Source of the DNA: Alphaproteobacteria bacterium
Lineage (GTDB): Bacteria; Pseudomonadota; Alphaproteobacteria; ATCC43930; CGMCC-115725
Length of the DNA: 5,343 bases
Reading direction: 5' to 3'
NCBI GenBank assembly: GCA_030040495.1
Contig: JASHTP010000033.1
Coordinates: forward strand, 1-5,343
In this document: positions 1 to 5,185 of the stretch, piece by piece
How the letters are laid out: each line of letters opens with the position of its first letter
Numbering within the stretch: the first letter of the stretch is position 1
The notes under the pieces: generated by a model
The model's input: only the letters and a program-made list of their open reading frames with translations
Databases searched by the model: none
Told to the model about the DNA's origin: nothing
Made by a program: the position numbers and the translations under genes

Positions 1-536
1 GCCGCCTGCTCGAGCCGGCCCACGGTATAGGCGGTGAGGTCGAAGCCGCGCTCGAGCGCACCCGGCTTGCCCCAATCGACCAGCAGCGGCCGGAACCCCG
101 CGCCGGCGAGAAAGCGCAGCAGGCTCTTGTCGGGCGCGAGATCGAGGATGTAGGCGCGGTTGATGAGGGAGGGCACCACCAGCAGCGGCGCGCCGCCGCC
201 GGGGGCATAGTCGAGGAGGCGGGTCGACCCCTCCTGCCACAGCACCGACGGCTCGGGGAGCGCGCGGCGGTAGGGATGGTGGCGGTAGCGCTCGAGCCCG
301 GTGAGGAAGCTGTCGCTGCGGGCGCGCAGCTCGGCATCGACGGCGGCGGCGAAATCCTCAGCGGCGACGCTTGCGAGGCTTTGCCGGAGCGCCCCGGCCG
401 CGGGAGCGAGCTCCGGCCTCCAGGGCAGCGAGCCGCTGCTCAGCAGCGGCAAGGCGGCGCGCGAGCTCATCCACAGCGTCGCCGCGCTGGCCAGATGGAG
501 CGGCAGCGGCCGCGGCCCCAGACGCGGCGCCGTCAT
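1..536 (-). CDS. PhaC-like poly(3-hydroxyalkanoate) polymerase / alpha-beta hydrolase, N-terminal part (3' end outside window)
   Basis: The frame reads leftward from ATG 536-534 and stays open to the window edge (178 complete codons). Residues 1-100 form a helical lead-in (start MTAPRLGPRPLPLHL) containing a HPYRRALPEP segment near 87-96. Then comes VVPSLINRAYILDLAP at about 120-135, which matches the P-x-x-I-N-(K/R)-x-Y-I-L-D-L-x-P block of PHA synthases, followed by FRPLLVDWG at 148-156, typical of the first strands of the alpha/beta fold. Family knowledge: these enzymes polymerise hydroxyacyl-CoA on the PHA granule using a Cys-Asp-His triad. The catalytic Cys lies beyond the window, so activity cannot be judged, and a granule-associated hydrolase or depolymerase is possible. 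The ATG at 536 is preferred because the lead-in resembles what I recall of such proteins. ATG 470-468 is the alternative. There is no clear ribosome site, so coupling to the overlapping upstream gene is likely. phaR nearby supports a PHA role. Confidence 0.8.
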   Translation of the reverse strand, partial: MTAPRLGPRPLPLHLASAATLWMSSRAALPLLSSGSLPWRPELAPAAGALRQSLASVAAEDFAAAVDAELRARSDSFLTGLERYRHHPYRRALPEPSVLWQEGSTRLLDYAPGGGAPLLVVPSLINRAYILDLAPDKSLLRFLAGAGFRPLLVDWGKPGALERGFDLTAYTVGRLEQA

Positions 537-699
537 CCGCGGCGGCGGCCGGGCGCGGCCAGCCGACAGGCGCCAGGCCGGCCAGCAGGCGCGCGAGGCT
601 CTCGGCAAGGTCGGGATCGGCCGCCATGGCGATCAGCTGCTCCTGCCATAGGTCCACATACCTCTTGGCCAGGCTGGCAAGGTCCGGCGGTTCCGCCAT
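358..699 (-). CDS. small PHA-module protein, Ala-rich with coiled coil and basic tail (PhaE-like?)
   Basis: This 113-residue product begins MAEPPDLASLAKRYVDLWQ. Residues 5-42 look like amphipathic helices; 48-70 are an Ala/Pro/Gly-rich linker; 75-95 (DELARRLAAAEQRLAALE) have coiled-coil heptad spacing; the last 15 residues are strongly basic, ending KPRKRRR. There is no signal peptide or membrane segment. I cannot assign a known family by name. The shape (short, helical N-terminus containing a WQ-type motif, then a coiled coil) together with its place directly before a PhaC-like gene recalls PhaE-type or granule-associated partners, which is inference. The last 59 codons overlap the phaC-like gene in another frame. 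Its wobble positions there include many T (GCT, CTT, GAT, CGT), unlike its neighbours, which suggests the other frame constrains the shared stretch. An in-frame ATG at 768 would add 23 residues (CRKAAASAGLCRCPP...) of unlikely composition and run into the dyad, so the start at 699 is preferred. Confidence 0.65.
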   Translation of the reverse strand: MAEPPDLASLAKRYVDLWQEQLIAMAADPDLAESLARLLAGLAPVGWPRPAAAADDGAASGAAAAAAPSGQRGDAVDELARRLAAAEQRLAALEAGARSRGRGAPAKPRKRRR

Positions 700-707
700 G
701 GCGGCGG

Positions 708-713
708 AGTATA
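708..713 (-). promoter_or_regulatory. candidate -10 box (TATACT) for the small PHA gene
   Basis: On the minus strand TATACT (5 of 6 to TATAAT) ends only 8 bases before the ATG at 699, so transcription would start within a few bases of the start codon and the message would be nearly leaderless. No Shine-Dalgarno sequence lies before that ATG, which fits. The -35 position at 17-bp spacing reads TGGCCT, only 3 of 6 to TTGACA, so the promoter is plausible rather than firm. Confidence 0.35.
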
Positions 714-756
714 TCGGCGGGCAGCGGCAAAGGCCAGCGGAGGCGGCCGCCTTTCG

Positions 757-790
757 GCATTGCAGCATCGTGGCAAGAATGCTGATATGC
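757..790. promoter_or_regulatory. imperfect 12-bp dyad between divergent PHA genes, candidate operator
   Basis: The left arm GCATTGCAGCAT (757-768) and right arm ATGCTGATATGC (779-790) are inverted repeats matching at 10 of 12 positions, including a perfect CAGCAT/ATGCTG core, with a 10-bp spacer. It lies 58 bp before the small PHA gene and 53 bp before the phaR start. A -10-like TATGCT (786-791) sits on the right arm, so a bound protein could block phaR transcription. PhaR proteins are known to bind TGC/GCA-rich sites and often repress their own gene, making PhaR the natural candidate. That assignment is inference. Confidence 0.4.
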
Positions 791-843
791 TCAATTTTTC
801 ACCAAGAGCCGCACCGGAGCGGAGGCGGCGGGGACGCGGGAAC

Positions 844-1464
844 ATGGACGAGCAAGGCGGCGCACAAACGCCCCCGGTGGTCATCAAGAAATACGCCAAC
901 CGCCGGCTCTACAACACGGCGACGAGCAGCTACGTGACGCTCGACGACCTCGCGCACATGGTCAAGGGCGGGCACGAGTTCGTCGTCTACGACGCCAAGA
1001 GCGGCGAGGAGATCACCCGCGCGGTGCTGACGCAGATCATCGTCGAGGAGGAGCAGAAAGGGCAGAATTTGCTGCCGATCAGCTTCCTGCGCCAGCTCAT
1101 CGGGCTCTACGGCAACAATCTGCAATGGCTGGTGCCGCGCTATCTCGATCACGCCATGGCGACCTTCGCGCGCAATCAGGAGCAGATGCGCAAGAGCCTG
1201 CAGGACGCCTTCGGCGGCCTCTTCCCCTTCGGCCCGCTCGAGGAGATGGGCAAGCAGAATCTGGCGCTCTTCGAGAAGACGATGAAGATGTTCTCACCCT
1301 TCCCCACCCCGCCCGCGGCGCCGACGCCGCCCGCGCCCGCCGCCGAGAAAGCGACGGAGAAGCCGGCGGAGCCGCCCTCGGAAGCGAGCCTCAAGGAGCT
1401 CACCGACAAGCTCAACGCGCTGCAGCAGCAGATCGACGCCTTGAGCAAGGAGAAGAAGGAGTAG
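844..1464 (+). CDS. phaR: polyhydroxyalkanoate synthesis repressor PhaR
   Basis: PhaR is a cytoplasmic DNA-binding regulator that also binds PHA granules or short polymer. When polymer accumulates it leaves its operators, releasing phasin and other PHA genes. The 206-residue product starts MDEQGGAQTPPVVIKKYANR. Residues 12-71 are the PHB_acc_N DNA-binding domain, with the hallmark IKKYANRRLYNTATSSYVTL (14-33) and EEITRAVLTQIIVEEE (55-70). Residues 75-115 are the PHB accumulation regulatory segment (LPISFLRQLIGLYG...). Residues 151-180 are a Pro/Ala linker, and 181-206 a Lys-rich coiled coil (LKELTDKLNALQQQIDALSKEKKE region). The length is typical. ATG 844 is chosen because purine-rich GGCGGGGACGCGG precedes it and the domain begins soon after. 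The upstream in-frame ATG at 760 would add an Arg-rich stretch and fall in the operator-like dyad. The gene diverges from the PhaC-like cluster. The identification is firm from conserved blocks. Confidence 0.95.
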   Translation: MDEQGGAQTPPVVIKKYANRRLYNTATSSYVTLDDLAHMVKGGHEFVVYDAKSGEEITRAVLTQIIVEEEQKGQNLLPISFLRQLIGLYGNNLQWLVPRYLDHAMATFARNQEQMRKSLQDAFGGLFPFGPLEEMGKQNLALFEKTMKMFSPFPTPPAAPTPPAPAAEKATEKPAEPPSEASLKELTDKLNALQQQIDALSKEKKE

Positions 1465-1513
1465 GCGGGGTCGATCGCGCGGCAAGCCGGAATTTTGCGC
1501 TCGACGGCTCCAG

Positions 1514-1612
1514 CGTCATGTGCGGGCTTGTCCCGCGCATCCGCGTCTTGCGACCGTTGCGCTGCACCCGTGGATGGGCGGGACGCCCCCTTCGGGCGGC
1601 CCGGCCATGACG
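1514..1612. repeat. long imperfect palindromic intergenic repeat with an embedded mini-hairpin
   Basis: The left arm is 1514-1545, opening CGTCATGTGCGGGC. The right arm is 1569-1612, closing with CATGACG. Read on opposite strands, the arms match at 12 of 14 outer bases and 14 of 16 inner bases (GTCCCGCGCATCCGCG against GTCCCGCCCATCCACG). Where the left arm has TT, the right arm carries 14 extra bases (CGCCCGAAGGGGGC) that are themselves nearly self-complementary. The 23-nt centre is 1546-1568. It fills the gap between convergent phaR and the PAS-GGDEF-EAL gene. Similar CGTCATG...CATGACG palindromes are, as I recall, dispersed in many alphaproteobacterial genomes. It may act as a two-way terminator or mRNA 3'-end stabiliser. 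There is no U-tract. Confidence 0.7.
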
Positions 1613-1671
1613 CTTTCGGCTGGTGGATGAGCTGATCGTCCGCGTCGTCGAACCGGCGGCCGAAGGAGCGG

Positions 1672-3369
1672 TCAGCCGGCCTTGGCTTCGCGCCGGGCGG
1701 CATCCGTCTTGAGCCAGGGCTTCTCGATCGACGGCTTGCCGAAATAGTAGCCTTGGAGGAAGCCCACGCCTTCGCGGCGCAGGATCGAGGCTTCGTGCGC
1801 GGTCTCGACGCATTCGGCGACCGTGTTGAGGCCGAGGCCGTTGGCGAGCCCGACGAGATGACGCAGGAACACCTGGTTGTCGTAGTTCTGGCCGAGATTG
1901 CGCACGAAGGAGCCGTCGATCTTGACGGTGTCGACGGCCAGCGCCTGCAGATGGCGCAGCGAGGTGAAGCCGGCGCCGAAATCGTCGAGCGCGATGCGGC
2001 AGCCCAGCGTGCGCAGCGATCCCACGAAACGCGCGGACTCCTCGATGTCGTGCAGCGCCGCCGTCTCGGTGATCTCGACCACGAGCCGACTCGCCGCCTC
2101 GCCCTCGCCCTTGAGCAAGGTGGTGACGGCGCGCAGCCAGGCATAGTCGGTGGCGGTGAGGCCGGAGATGTTGAAGCCGAGGCGGATGCCGGGATTGGCC
2201 GCCACCTCCGCCACCGCCTTCTCCAGCACGTAGCGGTCGATGACGCGGATGAATCCCAGCTGCTCGATGAGCGGCACGAACTCGCCGGCGGAGATCACCG
2301 AGCCGTCCTCGCCGAGCATGCGCAGCAGGCATTCGTAATAGTCGACGGCGCCGGTGTCGGCATCCACCACCGGCTGATAGGCGAAGACCAGCCGGTTCTC
2401 GCGCAGCGCGCGCTGCACGCGCTCGCCCAGCGCCATGCCCATCCGGTGCTGGCGGCGCTGCTCCTCGGAGAGGCGGTAGGGGATGAAGCAGTTGCGCCCG
2501 GCGCGCTTGGCCTCGGCGAGCGCGGTCTCGGCGCGGGTCATCACCTCGTAGGAGGTCTTGGCCTGCTCGGGGAAGGTGGCGCTGCCGATCGACACCGTGA
2601 CATAGACCGGGCCCGACGCGGTCATGATCGGCACGTGGCTCACCGCCGAGAGGATCTTCTCGGCCGCGACGGCAACATGCTCCTCGGGGCAGTTGGCGAG
2701 CACGATGCCGAAACGGTCGCCGCCGACGCGGCCGATGACGTCGCTCACCCGGAGACAGCGGTCGAGCCGCTGGCCGACGGCGACGATCACCGCGTCGGCC
2801 GCCTCGTATCCCAACGCGTCGTTCACCGCGGTGAGCTTGTCGATGCCGACGGCGAGATAGGCCCCGGCGCTGCCCGAGCGCAGGCTGGACGAGACGATGT
2901 GGTCGAGCGCCTCGCGCAGTCGCTTCTTGTTGAAATGGCCGGTGAGGTCGTCGTAGTTGGCGGCATGCTCGAGGCGCAGCTCCTGCGCCTTGCGGCCGGT
3001 GATCAGCCGCCAGACGCCGTGCATGCGGATCGGCCGGCCGCTGGCGTCGAAGACCGCGGTGCCGCGGTCATGCACCCAGGCGAAGCCGCCATTCTCGGCG
3101 CGGACGCGGAACTCGCAGTCGAAGGTGGCGCGGCGCGTCCAGTGCGCGTTCAGCCGCTGCTGGCGCAGCAGGAGATCGTCGGGATTGAGCCGGCCGGCAA
3201 GCGCGCGCCCGGTGGCGACGGCGCCGGCGTCGGCGACGCCGAGCATCGCGGCGACCGAGCCGTGCCAGTGGATGGCGTCGGTGGTGAGGTCCCAGTCATA
3301 GGCGACATCGCCCGCGGCGGTGAGCGCGGCCTCCAGGCGATGCGGCACGTCGTTCTCGTCCGGGGGCAT
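1672..3369 (-). CDS. PAS-GGDEF-EAL protein, probable c-di-GMP phosphodiesterase
   Basis: This 565-residue cytoplasmic protein has no membrane segment. Residues 10-125 are a PAS domain of the PAS_3 type (YDWDLTTDAIHW, then DCEFRVRAENGGFAWVHDRG), ending in the usual ITGRKAQE linker. Residues 135-297 are a GGDEF domain that looks catalytically dead: GGDRF (216-220) replaces GGDEF, GID (175-177) replaces DxD, and DLTGHFNKK (141-149) departs from DxLTGLxNR. The inhibitory RxxD site (R207-D210) is kept. Residues 310-560 are an EAL domain with signature ECL (346-348), Q332, N400, EITE (432-435), DDFGAGFTS (462-470), KID (483-485), AECVE (518-522) and QGYYF (539-543), so the phosphodiesterase residues appear complete. 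Family knowledge: such proteins hydrolyse c-di-GMP to pGpG, with the GGDEF and PAS parts sensing and activating. The ATG at 3369 has only a weak upstream TGGA. The ligand of the PAS domain is unknown. Confidence 0.92.
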   Translation of the reverse strand: MPPDENDVPHRLEAALTAAGDVAYDWDLTTDAIHWHGSVAAMLGVADAGAVATGRALAGRLNPDDLLLRQQRLNAHWTRRATFDCEFRVRAENGGFAWVHDRGTAVFDASGRPIRMHGVWRLITGRKAQELRLEHAANYDDLTGHFNKKRLREALDHIVSSSLRSGSAGAYLAVGIDKLTAVNDALGYEAADAVIVAVGQRLDRCLRVSDVIGRVGGDRFGIVLANCPEEHVAVAAEKILSAVSHVPIMTASGPVYVTVSIGSATFPEQAKTSYEVMTRAETALAEAKRAGRNCFIPYRLSEEQRRQHRMGMALGERVQRALRENRLVFAYQPVVDADTGAVDYYECLLRMLGEDGSVISAGEFVPLIEQLGFIRVIDRYVLEKAVAEVAANPGIRLGFNISGLTATDYAWLRAVTTLLKGEGEAASRLVVEITETAALHDIEESARFVGSLRTLGCRIALDDFGAGFTSLRHLQALAVDTVKIDGSFVRNLGQNYDNQVFLRHLVGLANGLGLNTVAECVETAHEASILRREGVGFLQGYYFGKPSIEKPWLKTDAARREAKAG

Positions 3370-3440
3370 AATTCCAGGCGCTCACTGAAAGATTCGGGCG
3401 ATCACCGAACCATGGCGTCGACCCGCGAACCTACCGTCGA

Positions 3441-3487
3441 GCGTAGTATGAACCACTTTATGAAAGCTTAAGTCGCAAGCAACGAAT
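3441..3487 (-). promoter_or_regulatory. AT-richer upstream patch, possible promoter region of the PAS-GGDEF-EAL gene
   Basis: The 126-bp gap between the hydrolase stop and this gene contains a stretch clearly richer in A/T than its surroundings. On the minus strand it holds CATAAA and CATACT, each 4 of 6 to a -10 box, but neither has a good TTGACA-like box at 16-18 bp. The patch suggests an independent promoter for the c-di-GMP gene. The exact site cannot be chosen. Confidence 0.25.
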
Positions 3488-3506
3488 CGCCCTCTTTAGG
3501 AGGGCG
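3488..3506. terminator. small hairpin enclosing the hydrolase stop codon
   Basis: CGCCCTC (3488-3494) and GAGGGCG (3500-3506) form a perfect 7-bp stem with a 5-nt loop. In minus-strand RNA the loop holds the hydrolase stop codon TAA. What follows in that direction is ATTCGTTGC rather than a T run, so efficient factor-independent termination is doubtful. It may be a weak terminator or a 3'-end stabiliser. Confidence 0.35.
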
Positions 3507-4296
3507 TGTGCGCCTCCAGGAAGGGGAGCACGGCTTGGTTAAATTCGCGCGCCATGACCTGGGTGAAGCAATGGCCGCCTTGCGCGAAGAACTTGGCCTC
3601 GGCGCCGGGAATGAGGCGCGCCAGCTCTTCGGAGAAATAGGCCGGGGTGACGATGTCGTCCTGGGCGGCGACGATGAGCGCCGGCGTGCGGATGCGCGCG
3701 AGCTCGGATGTCCGGTCGAAGGCCAGGATCGCGTCGATGCGGCTCATCACGATCTCGGGAGGCGGGAAGGTGGCGAGCGCCTGGGCCTCGAGCTGGCGCA
3801 GCTTCTCGTTGTTGCGCGCGATCCAGAACGACGGATAGAGCAGCAGGGTCGCAGCCTGCAGGTAGGTCGGCGGACCCAGGCGCGCGAGGATCTCCTTGCG
3901 CAGCGCGAAGAGGCGGCGGAAATAGGCATCCGCCTTGGTCCAGCTCGCGGCGACCACCATGCTGGCGAGCCGCTCGGGATGCTCGAGGGCGAGCACCTGG
4001 GCGATGGCGCCGCCGGTCGAGTGGCCGACGAGATGCGCCCGGTCGATGGCGAGCGCATCCATCAGCCGGACGACGTCGTCGGCGAGGCGCTCGACAGTGT
4101 AGGAGATGCGGCTGTGGTCGCTCTGGCCGACCCCGCGATGGTCGTGCAGCACCACCTCGAAGCGTTTGGCGAAGCCCGCCACCTGGTCGCGCCAATAGCC
4201 GGCGGCCCCGTTGAGCCCGCTGACGAAAAGAACCGGGAAGCCGCCGCCGTGCCGCTCGTAGTAGAGATGGCAATCGCCGATCGAAACACGCGGCAT
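3496..4296 (-). CDS. alpha/beta-fold hydrolase, RutD/enol-lactonase-like
   Basis: This is a 266-residue soluble serine hydrolase of normal family length with no signal peptide. Visible landmarks: VLFVSGLNGAAGYW (22-35), giving the oxyanion-hole region after strand 3; DHRGVGQSD (52-60), the classic turn after strand 4; the nucleophile elbow GHSTGG (91-96) with Ser93; a helical cap around 120-190 (including LLLYPSFWIARN); the acid at Asp214 within AAQDDIVTP; and His242 in QGGHCF. The cap segment ending LYPxxW and the overall layout resemble RutD (aminoacrylate handling in the Rut pyrimidine pathway) and 3-oxoadipate enol-lactonases. No rut or aromatic-degradation genes are visible nearby, so the substrate is left open. 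The start at 4296 gives a complete N-terminal strand (MPRVSIGDCHLYYERHG); its ribosome site is weak. The gene precedes the PAS-GGDEF-EAL gene on the same strand with 126 bp between them, so co-transcription is possible but not shown. Confidence 0.88.
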   Translation of the reverse strand: MPRVSIGDCHLYYERHGGGFPVLFVSGLNGAAGYWRDQVAGFAKRFEVVLHDHRGVGQSDHSRISYTVERLADDVVRLMDALAIDRAHLVGHSTGGAIAQVLALEHPERLASMVVAASWTKADAYFRRLFALRKEILARLGPPTYLQAATLLLYPSFWIARNNEKLRQLEAQALATFPPPEIVMSRIDAILAFDRTSELARIRTPALIVAAQDDIVTPAYFSEELARLIPGAEAKFFAQGGHCFTQVMAREFNQAVLPFLEAHTPS

Positions 4297-4332
4297 GGCG
4301 ATGAGAATCCGGACCGATCAGGGTAAGGCGCT

Positions 4333-4361
4333 CGTTTACCGTTCGCCACGGGTCCTGTCAA
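4333..4361 (-). promoter_or_regulatory. candidate sigma70-type promoter of the hydrolase gene
   Basis: On the minus strand a perfect -35 TTGACA (4361-4356) is followed after exactly 17 bp by TAAACG (4338-4333, 3 of 6 to TATAAT). The start point would be near 4326, giving a leader of about 30 nt to the ATG at 4296. The geometry is right and the -10 box is the weak element. Confidence 0.45.
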
Positions 4362-4467
4362 ACGGCAGCAGCGACGGCCAGCCATGCGCAGGACGAGGTG
4401 CCGGGCGCGGCAGACGGGCGCGGGCGCGCCGCGCCGGTTCGGCCCCGGCCCCGAGCGCGCCCCAAGA

Positions 4468-4484
4468 TTGACGCAGGGCGTCAA
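4468..4484. promoter_or_regulatory. perfect 17-bp palindrome TTGACGC-AGG-GCGTCAA, candidate operator
   Basis: Two perfect 7-bp arms are separated by 3 bp. The compact dyad shape suits a dimeric regulator. It lies about 170 bp before the hydrolase start and 277 bp before the XRE start, which is far for a direct promoter block of either. The binding protein is unknown. Confidence 0.35.
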
Positions 4485-4619
4485 GGATTGATCCAGCAGA
4501 TCCGGCCCGCCTCGCGCCCGGCCCCCGGTATTCGGGAAATCCTCGAAACGGCGCCTCCAGTGATCGCGCGGCGAAATCCGGTTGAAGTCGCCGCCCGCCA
4601 TGCCTACCTTCTACTCCAG

Positions 4620-4662
4620 GCCGGGACGTCGCACGGAAATCACCGAGCTGCATCGTCCCGGC
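4620..4662. repeat. 9-bp inverted repeat (GCCGGGACG / CGTCCCGGC) upstream of the XRE gene
   Basis: The arms at 4620-4628 and 4654-4662 are perfect reverse complements with a 25-nt spacer. The repeat sits just upstream of the AT-richer patch expected to hold the XRE promoter, so a paired binding site or an RNA stem is possible. GC-rich arms of this length can also arise by chance in such a genome. Confidence 0.35.
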
Positions 4663-4670
4663 GAGACGCA

Positions 4671-4698
4671 CCTTAAAATCTTGCTTGCACGTTATGCT
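4671..4698 (+). promoter_or_regulatory. possible promoter of the XRE regulator gene
   Basis: An AT-richer patch contains TAAAAT (4674-4679, 5 of 6 to TATAAT) and TATGCT (4693-4698, 4 of 6). Neither has a good TTGACA-like partner at 16-18 bp upstream. Start points would give leaders of roughly 55-75 nt to the ATG at 4761. The region is likely, the exact boxes are not. Confidence 0.25.
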
Positions 4699-4760
4699 GA
4701 CGGCGTTTCGGGCGCCTTGCGGCGGACCGCCCCTTCATCCTCTTGCCGTGACATCGAACC

Positions 4761-5144
4761 ATGAGCGCAACCGAACTGAAGCGAAGCACCGGCCGGACAC
4801 AGGAAATCGACCACCATGTCGGCGCCCGGATAAGGGAACGGCGCATCATGCTCGGCCTCACCCAGCAGCAGCTCGCCGACCTCATCGGCGTGACCTATCA
4901 GCAGGCGCACAAATACGAGCGCGGCATCAACCGGGTCTCCGCCGGCCGGCTGTTCGAGATCGCCCGCGTGCTGAGCGTGCCGATCAGCTACTTCTTCGAC
5001 GGGCTCGACGATCAGAGCGGGCGGCCGGTCGGCCAGCGCGAGCGCATGTGCCTGGAGCTGGCGCGGAATTTCGCCCAGATCCCGAACGAGCGCCATCAGG
5101 AGGCGCTGAGCCAGCTGGCGCGCGCGCTCGCCACCCAGCACTAG
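4761..5144 (+). CDS. XRE-family helix-turn-helix transcriptional regulator
   Basis: This is a 127-residue DNA-binding protein. Residues 18-78 are a Cro/C1-type HTH_3 domain: VGARIRERRIMLGLTQQQLA (20-39), the second helix TQQQLADLIG (34-43), the turn, and the recognition helix TYQQAHKYERG (45-55), followed by RVSAGRLFEIARVLSVPISYFFDG (58-81). A polar C-terminal helix region follows (ERMCLELARNFAQIPNERHQEALSQLARAL). No sensor or protease domain is present. Short XRE proteins with this YQQxxKYERGxNR...ISYFF pattern are common stand-alone regulators in alphaproteobacteria. Their targets vary and none can be named here. There is no adjacent toxin gene to suggest an antitoxin role. The ATG at 4761 gives a usual-length N-terminal arm; its ribosome site is poor. 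Confidence 0.9.
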   Translation: MSATELKRSTGRTQEIDHHVGARIRERRIMLGLTQQQLADLIGVTYQQAHKYERGINRVSAGRLFEIARVLSVPISYFFDGLDDQSGRPVGQRERMCLELARNFAQIPNERHQEALSQLARALATQH

Positions 5145-5156
5145 CCCGCTGGGCGG

Positions 5157-5175
5157 GGCGCGACAAAATCGCGCC
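5157..5175 (+). terminator. perfect hairpin just after the XRE gene
   Basis: GGCGCGA (5157-5163) pairs perfectly with TCGCGCC (5169-5175) around a CAAAA loop, starting 13 bases after the XRE stop codon. The position fits a transcript 3' end. The following bases (GCGGCGGCATTTG) lack a strong T run, so termination strength is uncertain. Confidence 0.45.
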
Positions 5176-5185
5176 GCGGCGGCAT

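Larger units (their letters stand above)
4297..4760. other. 464-bp gap without a convincing gene, between divergent hydrolase and XRE genes
   Basis: Open frames here on both strands look like high-GC noise: Arg/Pro/Gly-rich, poor in hydrophobic core, and with a weaker wobble bias than the real genes. The gap contains the hydrolase promoter candidate near its left end, a 17-bp palindrome at 4468-4484, a 9-bp inverted repeat at 4620-4662, and an AT-richer patch at 4671-4698 where the XRE promoter probably lies. I see no tRNA or recognisable riboswitch. Confidence 0.6.

Noticed and set aside
771..786. sigma54-like element TGGCAAG-N4-CTGAT before phaR
   Set aside because: The -24 part fits but the -12 GC is not present (GA instead), and the overlap with the dyad explains the bases better.
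760..843. Longer phaR start at ATG 760
   Set aside because: It adds an Arg/Pro-rich 28-residue stretch not typical of PhaR, and lies in the dyad; ATG 844 has a purine-rich leader and fits the family start.
3393..3409. TTCGG...CCGAA inverted repeat before the PAS-GGDEF-EAL start
   Set aside because: The arms are only 5 bp and expected by chance in sequence of this composition.
1753..3471. Long open frame on the plus strand opposite the PAS-GGDEF-EAL gene
   Set aside because: It is an antisense by-product of strong wobble GC bias; its product is Asp/Gly/Ala/Val/His-rich with no domain, whereas the minus strand carries clear conserved motifs.
3508..4326. Long open frame on the plus strand opposite the hydrolase
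   Set aside because: Same antisense GC effect; low-complexity Glu/Gly/Arg/Ala content and no recognisable fold.
4336..4671. Minus-strand frame upstream of the hydrolase
   Set aside because: Arg/Gly/Pro-rich translation without helix or core pattern, covers the palindrome, and extends through the hydrolase promoter candidate.
4600..4764. Small frame (MPTFYSRPGRRTEITELHRP...) ending in an ATGA overlap with the XRE start
   Set aside because: The overlap looks like translational coupling, but G/C wobble bias is clearly weaker than in the real genes, no ribosome site is visible, and the probable XRE promoter lies inside it.
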